From: Endomychus coccineus
Lineage: Eukaryota; Arthropoda; Insecta; Coleoptera; Endomychidae
Reading direction: 5' to 3'
Length of the DNA stretch: 64,000 bases
NCBI GenBank assembly: GCA_958510875.1
Contig: OY294067.1
Span: 33,654,912 to 33,718,911, forward strand
The notes beneath the pieces were generated by a model that was not told where the DNA came from, searched no databases, and saw only the letters and a program-made list of their open reading frames with translations. The translations under genes were made by a program, and so were the position numbers. Positions 46,396 through 56,621 of the stretch are shown here, in pieces; the stretch's first letter is position 1, and each line of letters opens with the position of its first letter.

Positions 46396-47215
46396 GTGTT
46401 TCTATTCAACTAAATTGTTGAATAGGATGTTCCAGCCATCCTTAACTATTGGATACTGTGGATGCCTATTATCCTCATTTCTAAATTCTTATTTCAACTA
46501 CGACATATCTAGGGATACATTACAAATTATTTTCAATATTATTTGGACCGATGTAATTAATATTGTTGATGTGAAATACACAATTGTTATAAACTATGTT
46601 AAATTGACTACTTCTAAGTAAACACATTGAATATTGTAGAATAGCAGACTTCCACGGATAGCTTATCTTGAAAATTCTTGTCTCCCGGATGGATTCCTCG
46701 TCACCGTAGCACGACTTCATGCTGACGTTTCTCCAACTATTACGACCATAACAAGTTCCAGTTCAAGACTCAAGCCTGCCCTCAAGATACCACCAGTAAT
46801 GGTTGGCGGAACCTCTTCATCCTACTGTGACGCGGAATACTTCCGAAAGCCAAGAAATTTCATTTTAAAGAGTCATGTAATTGTGGTATTTCCTCACCGA
46901 AAACCGCTCGAAATAAAATTCCGGAAATTTTTGAGAGCTCATGAATATTTTGAACTTTTGATAATTTTCTGAAAATATTCGTGAGCTCTAAAAAATGTCC
47001 GGTTATAATTTGCCCTCTGGTGGTGGTATCCCATGTGACAATGTATGCAAACATGCTCTGGAGTCGAACTTGAATGAAGATATTAATACGCTCCACAACT
47101 TCCGCCCAAATAATTCCCCATCAAATCAGGGGCGTGGAGAGCTAATCGGGACCCAGGGGTAGTGACCTCCTTTACCTCGTTTTCTACCTTGTTCGTGGAA
47201 AGTAATTTCTTTTTA
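46396..47215. other. No recognisable feature
   Basis: The first 50 bp complete the sequence split by FB2. The remainder has open frames without motifs (46415-46621, 46860-47096). Confidence 0.35.
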
Positions 47216-47303
47216 TTATGAAGATTCTTGACCCACGTATGAATTAATACACAATTCTCGGGAAATATGTCACATTAACACATATATTTTTATTTTTACC
47301 CTC

Positions 47304-47345
47304 GTCTTTACGTACGTTTCGGTCTCACGACCATCATCAGAAGAC
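47304..47345 (-). ncRNA. Hammerhead ribozyme, family 1
   Basis: On the minus strand: GUCUU (47341-47345) pairs with AAGAC (47304-47308) as stem I; CUGAUGA 47334-47340; extra U; GGUC-GUGA-GACC stem II; GAAA; ACG-UA-CGU as a 3-bp stem III with a 2-nt loop; A at the cleavage site (GUA triplet). All core boxes are intact. The fold is the type I hammerhead known from Penelope-like elements. Confidence 0.8.
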
Positions 47346-47746
47346 TTATTAATACAATAACCTGATTACTTAGAAATACTGTAATAACACAAAGCGTCCT
47401 TATCGCACAAATTTCGTTTAAATGCCAACGTCGCGAAACGAACGGAGACATGAAATCGGAACTATAACACAGCAATGTTGCAGCGTAAAAATTAAAAATC
47501 CACTATTAAGTAGAATCATCAATAAATACGAACACATTTCATAAATGTCTGCGAGAGACTAACAGACAAAGAGTTCTATCCTCTTTGCTAACAGACGAGA
47601 CCATCTCAAGTGTTCATTTAAGCGCCAGATGTCATAATTTATTAGGTGATAAAAGAAGGTCTCTGGCCTGTGAGAAATACTTTAGACAATTCTACCTAAA
47701 GTAAACTTTTACATTATAAGGACGTAAGTAGGAATTTGCAAGAATA

Positions 47747-49249
47747 TTAATTAATTAAATTAGTATAAATATGACTTAGTGTTTGAACGTCACTCCTATG
47801 ATTAACAGACTTGGAGTTACGTTTTATATGAATCATCTCCAGAATAGATCTTTTATAATAATTGGTTTCCTTAGTTAAAATATTAACATTCTTGTAATCA
47901 AATTGATGGTTATAATCAAAGCAATGTTTAGCAAGCGCGGTGGAATTTTCTAAGTTTTTGTTTCTTGTGCTATACTTATGGCCATACATTCTTTTTTGTA
48001 AATATTGTTTAGAGATACCAGTATAGGTCCCATCACAATCTAAACAATTTAATTTGTATACTGTGTGGGTTTGTTTATCTTTAGGAATTACAGGTTTTAG
48101 ATTTGAGAAATATTTCCCAACACAGTTAGTAGGTTTATGCGCTACGTTTATATCATACTTTTTCAAACATTTCTTAATTTTCTCTGAGGTCTCCGGAATG
48201 TATGGTAAAGTTATATAATTGTCTGAATTACCTTTTACGTTATTTTTATATGATGCTCCATTATAAATTTTGTTTATTCTCTCTTTAATAATAGGATTGA
48301 AAAAAGTTTTTGGGTAGCCATTCAATTCCAGTGTATTACGAACAATTTTTAGATTTTTGGGACGGTCCTCTGGGTGGGACAATTTAACCGCGCGGTCTGT
48401 AAGACTGTTTATGACGCTTTTTTTATAACAAGTTGGTGCAACGGAATTGAAGTGAAGATAGCGTTGAGACCAAACTTCTTTAGTAAACCACGAAGTTTTT
48501 ATTTCTCCATCTGCATCATGCCTAATGTTCATATCTAAGAAATTTATGTTTTTGTTAACTTCTATTTCACAGGTAAATTGAAGTTTACAGTGGAAATTGT
48601 TAAATTTATTAATCACGTACTGAATTTTGTCATTGGGAACACACATAAGGTAATCATCTACATACCGTTTAAAAAATACGGGCCGAAAATCTAATGAACT
48701 TATAACAGATTCCTCCAGGCATTCCATAACGAGGTTAGCAATGGTAGCAGAAATAGGAGATCCCATTGCTGTGCCGAATATTTGTCCAAAATATTGTTCA
48801 CCGTACTGAAAATAAGTGCATTCTAAACAAAACTTCACAGCATTTATAAATTCCGATTGATCTAGAGGTGTGTGGTTTTTAATCTCTGCCCAACGTTTTT
48901 TGATGCTATTCAATGCCAAATCGACTGGTATATTTGTAAATAAAGAAACAACGTCTAAGGAAATTAGTTGATGGTTTACGGGTACGGATTGATTTTTTAT
49001 AAATTCATTAAAATGCCATGAGTCTTTCACATAAAATTCATTATTTCCTATTATATTATTGATCGATTTTGATAAAAATTTTGATAAATTGTAAGTAGGC
49101 GCTCCTATATTACTAATAATGGGTCTTAGAGGTATATCAATTTTATGTAGTTTTGGAAGCCCATAGATATAAGGTGCTAGCCCATTATGGCAAATTAATT
49201 TATTTTTCAATTCAATAGGGATTATCTTATTTATCAAAATTTTTATCAA
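47747..49249 (-). CDS. Penelope-like reverse transcriptase / GIY-YIG endonuclease
   Basis: A 500-codon uninterrupted frame. Residues 30-36 GLPKLHK; 97-108 SLDVVSLFTNIP with the first catalytic Asp at 99; 159-165 GTAMGSP; 195-199 RYVDD with the catalytic pair; 235-240 NINFLD; and 397-413 VYKLNCLDCDGTYTGIS, the GIY-YIG start with a Cys pair. Arg420, His424 and Glu471 (LEMIHI) are plausible nuclease residues. It would copy RNA into DNA and nick the target. The N-terminal domain is missing: the first dozen codons come from the head-to-head junction, so the ATG is probably not native. It is the only long intact element frame in the window; a 3' terminal repeat with an intact ribozyme lies 400 bp downstream. 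Confidence 0.85.
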   Translation of the reverse strand: MIKILINKIIPIELKNKLICHNGLAPYIYGLPKLHKIDIPLRPIISNIGAPTYNLSKFLSKSINNIIGNNEFYVKDSWHFNEFIKNQSVPVNHQLISLDVVSLFTNIPVDLALNSIKKRWAEIKNHTPLDQSEFINAVKFCLECTYFQYGEQYFGQIFGTAMGSPISATIANLVMECLEESVISSLDFRPVFFKRYVDDYLMCVPNDKIQYVINKFNNFHCKLQFTCEIEVNKNINFLDMNIRHDADGEIKTSWFTKEVWSQRYLHFNSVAPTCYKKSVINSLTDRAVKLSHPEDRPKNLKIVRNTLELNGYPKTFFNPIIKERINKIYNGASYKNNVKGNSDNYITLPYIPETSEKIKKCLKKYDINVAHKPTNCVGKYFSNLKPVIPKDKQTHTVYKLNCLDCDGTYTGISKQYLQKRMYGHKYSTRNKNLENSTALAKHCFDYNHQFDYKNVNILTKETNYYKRSILEMIHIKRNSKSVNHRSDVQTLSHIYTNLIN

Positions 49250-49305
49250 AATCGATCAATAATATAATAGGAAATAATGAATTTTATGTGAAGGTATCTA
49301 TGAAA

Positions 49306-50881
49306 ACAAAATGGGAAACCTTTTAAATGATGAAACAACTTATAAAAATTAAAATCTTACCCTACTTCATCAGTACAAAATAACATGGATAAATTGATAA
49401 ATAAATGGCATAAAAATGAGATAATCCCTATTGAATTGAAAAATAAATTAATTTGCCATAATGGGCTTGCACCTTATATCTATGGGCTTCCGAAATTACA
49501 TAAAAATGGTATACCCCTAAGACCCATTGTAAGTAATATTGGAGCGCCTACTTACAATTTATCAAAATTTCTATCAAAATCTATCAATAATATAATGGGA
49601 AAAAACGAATTTTATGTGAAAGACTCAATGGCATTTTAATGAATTTATAAAAAATCAATCCGTACCAGTAAACCATCAACTAATTTCCTTGGATGTTGTT
49701 TCTTTATTTACAAATATACCTGTCGTTTTGCCATTGAATTGCATCAAAAAACGTTGGCCAGAGATTAAAAACCACACACCTCTTGATCAATCGGATTTTA
49801 TAAATGCGGTAAAGTTTTGTTTAGAATGCACTTATTTTCAGTACGGTGAGCAATATTTTGGATAAATTTTCGGCACAGCAATGGGATCTCCTATTTCAGC
49901 TACCATTGCTAACCTCGTTATGGAATGCCTAGAGGAATCTGTTATAAATTCATTAGATTTTCAGCCTGTATTCTTTAAACGGTATGTAGATGATTGCCTT
50001 ATGTGTGTTCCCAACGATAAAATTCAATATGTGATTAATAAATTTAACAATTTCCATTGTAAACTTCAATTCACTTGTGAAATAGAAATAAATTAATGTT
50101 ATTTAATTTTCTAGATATGACCATTAGGCATGATGCAGATGGAAAAACAAAAACTTCTTGGTTTACTAAAGAAGTCTGGTCTCAACGTTATCTTCATTTC
50201 AATTCCGTTGCACCAGCTTTTTATAAAAAAAGTGTCATAAACAGCCTCACAGACCGCGCGGTAAAATTAAAAAATTTAAAAATTGTTCGTAATGCATTGG
50301 AAATGAATGGCTACCCGAAAACTTTCTTCAATCCTATCATTAAAGAGAGAATAAACAAAATCTATAATGGTTCTTCTTATAAAAATAACATAACAGGTAA
50401 TACAGACAATTATATAACTTTACCATACATTCCGGAGACCTCAGAAAAAATTAAGAAATGTTTGAAAAAGTACGATATAAATGTTGCGCATAAACCTACT
50501 AACTGTGTTGGGAAATATTTCACAAATCTAAAACCTGTAATACCCAAAGATAAACAAACCCACACAGTATATAAATTGAATTGTTTAGATTGTGATGGAA
50601 CTTATACTGGAATTTTTAAACAATATTTACAAAAAAGAATGTACGGCCATAAGTATAGCACAAGAAATAATAACTTAGAAAATTCCACCGCCCTTGCTAA
50701 GCACTGTTTTCATTATAACCATCAATTTGATTACAAAAATGTTAATATTTTAACTAAAGAAACCAATTATTATAAAAGATCTATCCTGGAGATGATTCAC
50801 ATAAAAAGGGATTCAAATTCTGTAAATCATAGGAATGATATTCAGGGATTGAGACAGATTTATACTAACTTGATTAAGTAA
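49306..50881 (+). pseudogene. Penelope-like reverse transcriptase / GIY-YIG, second copy
   Basis: Sister of the minus-strand copy. NLLNDETTY (49310) shifts into SYPTSSVQNNMDKLINKWHKNEIIPIEL; 49385-49639 covers GLPKLHKNGIPLRPIVSN. A frameshift at about 49635 moves to SLDVVSLFTNIP; TAA at about 49864 sits just before IFGTAMGSPISATIANLVME; RYVDDCLMCVPND comes at 49980; a stop at 50094 breaks the stretch before NFLD; and 50096-50881 is open through NCLDCDGTYTGI and the C-terminus. At least three lesions. It also lacks the HPEDRP residues present in the sister copy. Confidence 0.85.
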
Positions 50882-51263
50882 AACTCTTGCAAATTCCTAC
50901 ATACGTCTTTATAATGTTAAAAGTATATTTTAGGAAGAACGCTTAAAGTAAAGTAAATTCCAATGCAGGTCTAAAACCTTTTCAAGTACGTCATAAATCT
51001 ACATCTGGGTCGAGTTATTACAAACAAATAGCTTCGAACTCCAGTTGCTTTGAGACCATAGCAATATGCGTTTGTACATTATGAGAATATTACTCAACAG
51101 TGGTTTCTTGTTACAAAAAAATCTAGACTTTAATATTAACGATACAATTTTCGATTATTCGTGGTTCTGTTCGTTTCGACGGCGTGAGCTTTTTGATTGA
51201 AAATTGTGCGATATGTACGCTTGTGCTAATTAGTTTTAGTTAACCCCCTTTTTGACAAAATAA

Positions 51264-51305
51264 GTCTTCTGATGATGGTCGTGAGACCGAAACGTACGTA
51301 AAGAC
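51264..51305 (+). ncRNA. Hammerhead ribozyme, family 1
   Basis: Stem I GUCUU (51264-51268) with AAGAC (51301-51305); CUGAUGA 51269-51275; extra U 51276; stem II GGUC-GUGA-GACC (51277-51288); GAAA 51289-51292; stem III ACG-UA-CGU (51292-51299); A51300 at the cleavage position. Identical in fold and core to the minus-strand copy at 47304. Confidence 0.8.
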
Positions 51306-51360
51306 GAACATTTATAACAGAGTGTTAATGTGACCCAATTCCCGAGAATTTTCTATACAG

Positions 51361-51807
51361 GTGATAATGAACATCGTTTATGTCTTTGCTAAAACCTCGG
51401 ATATTGAACCCCCTCGAGCACCCCTCGCCCGGAAATCCAAATGGAGAGGTATTTTTCTTCCGGAATATTTTACTTTAGGATGCATATCATGTTTTTTCCT
51501 TTTTAATAATATGATGTATTGTATGTCTATAAAATCAGAAATTATATTTGCCTTCATCATGTACGTACATCAGAAAACACGTTTGAAACATCAACGGAAA
51601 CCACGATGGTGGATTTATAAGGCAGTTTCGAATTCTTTACTGCAAATTATTGGTAAAACAAATAGTAAAAACAATGTTGTTTATTTCGTTTATCAATATA
51701 TCAGAGGTTTCTTCTCTGAAGATGTGGTAGCAGATGAATCGTTACCACTTTTTGAATCTAGACGTTCAGATATCTATAAGAAATCTCGAATTTCCGAACA
51801 TCCTTGA
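51361..51807 (+). CDS. Unrecognised 148-codon open frame
   Basis: The frame starts directly after the Penelope terminal repeat. The first half is hydrophobic in places (FTLGCISCFFLFNNMMYCM) and the second half is basic then acidic (KTRLKHQRKPRWWIYKAV, then FFSEDVVADESLPLFESRRSD). I recognise no domain. The second half has a more protein-like composition than the first and might be a host exon or a fragment of an unknown element. No splice pattern or second copy supports it, so it may be a chance frame. Confidence 0.2.
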   Translation: MIMNIVYVFAKTSDIEPPRAPLARKSKWRGIFLPEYFTLGCISCFFLFNNMMYCMSIKSEIIFAFIMYVHQKTRLKHQRKPRWWIYKAVSNSLLQIIGKTNSKNNVVYFVYQYIRGFFSEDVVADESLPLFESRRSDIYKKSRISEHP

Positions 51808-51839
51808 ATCCATTCAATTCTAATTCCAGTGGCAATTTT

Positions 51840-52170
51840 GCGATTACTAGTTTGCAGATCTTAGGAATGTATGTTCAGTCAGAAAATTTTGAGTATGAAG
51901 AAACACAACTGTAAATAACATAAGATGTTAGCTTGCTCACTGGAATTTGATACAGTATGTTCATCAGGGTTGTTATAATCGTCGAGAGCTTTGGAAAAAC
52001 AATCGGGATACAGGATAGTGTTACAAGACGAGAAGATGTTGAATTTCTATACAATATATCTTATCATTCATATATCTGTCATATCACAATTCGTTCAAAT
52101 ATTCCAAGAGTATGATCGCAATTAACCTACATTCGTAGTGTTATTTGACAAAAGTCCTTAACGAAGTGAA
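51840..52170 (+). repeat. Unclassified interspersed repeat, diverged copy 3
   Basis: Resembles 40800-41000 over the blocks cgtcgagagcttt, aaaacaatcggg and gtgttacaag, then ttctatacaatat. Divergence is high and the limits are approximate. Confidence 0.35.
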
Positions 52171-52589
52171 TTTTTTTCTAGTTCATGCAAAATTTTAGCT
52201 TTCTGCACTGCCTTAGGCCTGCTTGACTGATTCTTGTACCGATGGGTGCACAATATATCCAATCAAGCGGTCTAAGTGCACCGGACTTGTTTGCCCCCGT
52301 TTTGATTGTCTTGGCTGAAAAGTCGTAATCACTTGGTGCGATATTGTGATAATAGCTGCAGCAGTCTCGAATATGGAGGAAAATATACTGTTTTGACATG
52401 AATATCGAAGGAGGCGAGATAAAATATCGTTGAATATTGAAGGGTAAAACTATATCATCAAGAAGTTGATACTGTTAATCCTATAAAAAAAAATTTAATT
52501 CGTCATCATAACAAGCAACTTTCCATTGAAAATATTTCATTCATACCGGAATTGTACTGACAGAAAATTTTTTGAGGAGATCAAACTTC
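52171..52589. other. No recognisable feature
   Basis: Spacer. The minus open frame at 52178-52399 has no motif. Confidence 0.3.
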
Positions 52590-53100
52590 GTCTGTCAGTG
52601 ACAAATTCTACGGGTGGAGGAAACCTAACGGCGACTCCAATAAGACATTAACTTACTCGATATTATGAAATGAAACCCTTTCACTTTATTTTTTATCACA
52701 TATCTTATAGAAACAAATCGTAACTATAGTTTCAACACTAACGTGTCAATATGATGAATTATCACAAAGTAATGGTTTCCACCATTGAATTTTTGTTAAC
52801 TTACTCATTTTTGCAGCGATGATAGTGAACTTTGATATAACAATGACCGAGCCGAAGGGTTTACAAGTTGAGAACAATATTCCGTCTCGGTGAACCCGTC
52901 TAATTCTATTGTTGCTACGTTGGAAGTTTAGCTACTTCTCGAACAAAACTGCTATTAACCTGCTTCTCATAGTTCAACTATCCATATTTTCCGTCTCAGG
53001 AATGGATAATGTGAATTTGTTCTTACCCCTATATATGTAAAGATGGTTAACTGAATTCTGAACTTCAACAAATAAAACAAAGCTTGTTTCTGATTGAAAA
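52590..53100 (+). repeat. Unclassified interspersed repeat, copy 2
   Basis: The best match of 40750-41230, with the shared block ctcggtgaacccgtctaat and flanking blocks in the same order. Contains no coding motif. Confidence 0.6.
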
Positions 53101-53164
53101 GAGACTACTACGCGAAGATATACATTCCATCAGAATCACAACTAAATGTGCTACACTAATTTAT

Positions 53165-53332
53165 GACTCGCAGAAGTATCTACTAGAATTATGTGAAGTT
53201 AGGAAATTCATGAAAGATATGAAGGAATAGAAAAGTATTCCTCTGTTAATAACCAAATAAAAATAGACAAAGCGGTACCAGATTTACCAATTTCCCTCGT
53301 ATAATTAGCACAGATACTTCTGCGAGTCAAAA
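53165..53332. repeat. Short inverted-repeat element
   Basis: GACTCGCAGAAGTATCT at 53167-53183 is matched by AGATACTTCTGCGAGTC at about 53312-53328, a 17-bp perfect inverted repeat about 130 bp apart. It has the shape of a small MITE. No target duplication was confirmed. Confidence 0.5.
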
Positions 53333-53334
53333 GG

Positions 53335-54240
53335 TATAGATAAGATTAACAACACCCTAAAGTTTCTAATAAAAATATTTGGTGCAACCCTTTCGTATAT
53401 GCAAAAAACAGGTTTTGAACCATTTTTTAGGTAGTTTCTGAGTTTTATTTTTTTTGAACCCTTAGACTATTGGCTATTCCTTTCATTGTCGATTTTTGAA
53501 GAAACTTCAGTTTAAATTTCATCAGGATGAATTCAACCCCCCCCCCCCATCTGGAATTTAGAAATTCAAATAACGCTACCTAAGTCAAATCTTAACCCAA
53601 GTGGATGAAATTCCATGTGAAAGTAGCTCATAATAGCTACAAAGTATAGTCTAAATTTCAGCCTGAAATATTGGACGGTTTTGCTCAAAATTCAACTTTT
53701 TGGGAATATTCTAACTGCCCACCAATCTGGAGAAAAATTTGTAGCTTACTCTGCTTAGGCTCAAATCAAAGGCTGTGTTACGTACTTTAACGTGATGTAT
53801 GGCAAGTTAAACTTTTTTTTTCAAATTCATGACATTTTTGGCCATCAAGCGTATTTGTTTTGGAGCATCTTCCATTGCTTTATGACGATCCGTTATAATA
53901 GGCTGTGGCAAGCCACTATGAGACATCATCAAAATGAATATCGAATATAATAATAAATATGAATAATTAAACTAAAACTCCAAATATTTTTAAATTAATC
54001 ATACCAAGTATGTATTGAATTTTCCAGAAGTTGGTCTGACCCAAACTGAAGGTTCCTCAAACATAGATAATGAAAGTGTTCAAATCTCAAACCTAAGCCA
54101 GTAGTCTGAGGCATTCAAAAGGAAATAAAACTAAGAAACAACCTCAAAAAAGGATTGAGAACCAGTTTTTTGCATATACGAAAGGATTGCACCAAAAATT
54201 CTTAATAGAAATTTCAGGGTTTTATTAGTCTTATCAATGT
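53335..54240. repeat. Large inverted repeat (foldback-like), arms about 200 bp
   Basis: Left arm 53335-53535 and right arm 54040-54240 are inverted copies sharing ctttcgtatatgcaaaaaac and, outward, gataagattaa with gttaataagactaat-like sequence. The spacer has a run of about eleven C at 53541-53552. No coding motif. The termini do not show TAGTC, so it is not clearly related to FB1-FB3. Confidence 0.65.
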
Positions 54241-55390
54241 GAACAATCAGCGCCAGGTTACGACACCAGGCAGCAAATTCCCCAAAAAAAGCACCATTGA
54301 CTCCATTAATTTTAATATAAATTATTTGTCCTTTGTTATACAAATTTTCTAACAAAGAAATACTGCTTATTTTCTGTACTCTACACATTTATCGGATAAT
54401 TTTGTACAATTTTATCTTGCATTATATTACATTTCAAATGAGAAAAATAATATTCATGATGAGAGTACTAACAACCAAAGTATAGTCAGAAGATTGAAAT
54501 GGATTAGACTACATATAGTGAGAGAAGTGAAAATTGGGAACGTTAGTTTTCATTCAGAATAGTTGTTGAAGCTAATTTTATTATCCATGGTTTACTATGA
54601 TAATGATAATGATGATCATATTGTTCCTTCATCATATAATGTGCAGATTTTTCTATTCTAAATTTTGGGTTTGATGAAAAATAATGAGAAGAAGGAGCTA
54701 TAATTGAATATTTATTATATTCCACGTGAAGAATGTCGCGTAATATTCGAGAGTACCTTACATCTGATGTTATTTCATAATATCATTCCGTTGATGGTAT
54801 GTGAGTAAGATTATCAATTTGAGCACTTGTGCGTACACATCGAACGATTCAATGATCTAGTGTAGCAAATATCGGGACCAGAGGGATTTGATTAAATAAT
54901 TCAGCCGACGAAGGTTAAAACGGCGGTATAAAATTAAATCAGGGTGTAGAAATTAACTAAAATAAATCAAGCGAGAGATTTGAAAAGCTATTGGTGTCTT
55001 AGTAAAGGGATTTGGAACGACGTCCCGGAATACTAACGGCATGAGTTCATGACTGGTCCTGGAGCGAAATGGCGGGACTTGGCATCCGGACCTACTCCGG
55101 ATGGCAGGCTTCGTCCGGATTAATCAAGAGACCACAAATCTGAACCGCCTACATAAAAGCAATTCTCCGGAGGAATGAGATTCGCAGAAACATTGTCCAA
55201 GCAATGGCCTGAACGAATCGAGAGAAATGGAATGTGTGATACATGAATTTCACCCTTTTGGAATAATCGATGAGTTTGCACTTCGCTCAAACAACAATGC
55301 GCATTTTTCTGTGTTATTCAATTCAACTCATATGCATTTTATCCGACGATGGATGGAATTACTCTCCGATGAGAAACTGCTTTGAGAATT
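54241..55390. other. No recognisable feature
   Basis: AT-rich spacer with a short ataatgatgat run near 54600. No supported gene. Confidence 0.35.
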
Positions 55391-55391
55391 A

Positions 55392-55553
55392 TTTATTGAT
55401 ATACCGTTTTCGAATCTACATTGAATTAATATTCTCTAAATGATATTTATTGATATTCGGTTTTCGAATCTACATTGAATCAATATTCTCTAAATGATAT
55501 TTACTGATATACCGTTTTCGAATCTACATTGGAATTCATACTCTCTAAATGAC
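55392..55553. repeat. 54-bp tandem repeat, three copies
   Basis: Units start at 55392, 55446 and 55500. Each contains ttttcgaatctacattg and ctctaaatga. The third unit is the most diverged. Confidence 0.85.
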
Positions 55554-56094
55554 AAGTAATACGATACAAATAAATTTATTCATAGATAAAGTACACTCAT
55601 TTGTTTCTAGTTGGATTTTGTCAGATTACAATGATGATGTTACACTGGTTATGTGTTGTATCGCCATCTGACGCTCAAATAGCTTAACATTCCCCGTAAC
55701 TTTGAAAGTTCGAGAAATCTATTAGTCAATGTGGTACATTGTTTGACTATTCAGTGCGACTTCTATTCATAGATGGCGTTAAATAAGTTGATCTTTTCAT
55801 CACGTTGTTTTTCGGTTATCTGAACCTTCAACATGAAGATCGGTCAATAACGTTATAAAATTGCTCGTTCTATATTTGAGCTCTATGATAATAGCGGAAT
55901 CGCTGGCTAGTACTATTAGTTTGTAGTGATACTGATCGTTCTAAACTGAGACCGTTTCAGTTAAGCAAAAAGCTTTATAATTTAGCTTTTCCACATTCGA
56001 TTGCTATTTGCAGCTCCAAAATCAACACCAGTTTGAGGATGTTGCTGGCTATTAGCATTTTTGTGATCAAATTGATTGGTACCTATAAACAAGT
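55554..56094. other. No recognisable feature
   Basis: Spacer. No coding motif or repeat is recognised. Confidence 0.3.
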
Positions 56095-56177
56095 TAATAA
56101 GGATTCTTGATGCAGGTATGAATTATATATAAAATTCTCGTGAAATAGGTAACACTAACACATATGCTTATTAGTTT

Positions 56178-56221
56178 CGTCTTTACATACGTTTCGGCCT
56201 CACGACCATCATCAGAAGACG
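56178..56221 (-). ncRNA. Hammerhead ribozyme, family 1, diverged copy
   Basis: On the minus strand stem I is CGUCUU (56216-56221) with AAGACG (56178-56183), one pair longer than in the other copies; then CUGAUGA, extra U, GGUC-GUGA-GGCC and GAAA. Stem III is ACG-UA-UGU and A is at the cleavage site. Two changes against 51264 (A to G in stem II, C to U in stem III) both convert Watson-Crick pairs to G-U and keep the fold. Confidence 0.8.
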
Positions 56222-56621
56222 TATCAATGTATGAGACGTGATTTCTTAGAACTAATTGCACCACCACAAGGCGTCCTTATCGCACTAATTTCAATTAGAA
56301 ATGCCCACGTCGCCGAAACGAACGGAAGCACGAGCAATCGAAATTATGATACATTAATGTTTTGAGTATATGAATTAAGAATCCGCTGCTTAGTAATATT
56401 TTCTTAAACTCCAAAGTCATATCGAATCACAGTATGTAATACTACTGGAGGACTGAACTAAAAATATAACGCTCGAGTATCCACTTTCGAACCAGATGTT
56501 GAAGACTTATGAGGTATTAGAAGAAGGTTGTCACACCTCATTAGAAATATTGCTATTTGAGCATTCTACTCAAAATATACTTTTAACATTATGTAGATGC
56601 ATGTAGGAATTTGCAAGGGTT

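Larger units (their letters stand above)
47216..51355. mobile_element. Head-to-head pair of Penelope-like elements (family 1)
   Basis: The left copy reads minus (coding 47747-49249) and the right copy plus (49306-50881). Each is followed on its own 3' side by the same terminal repeat with a hammerhead (47304-47345 minus; 51264-51305 plus). The encoded proteins match closely over reverse transcriptase and GIY-YIG. The junction at 49240-49305 contains a stray plus-oriented piece of the coding region (LSKFLSKSINNII-like), the scar of template switching or recombination. Confidence 0.85.
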
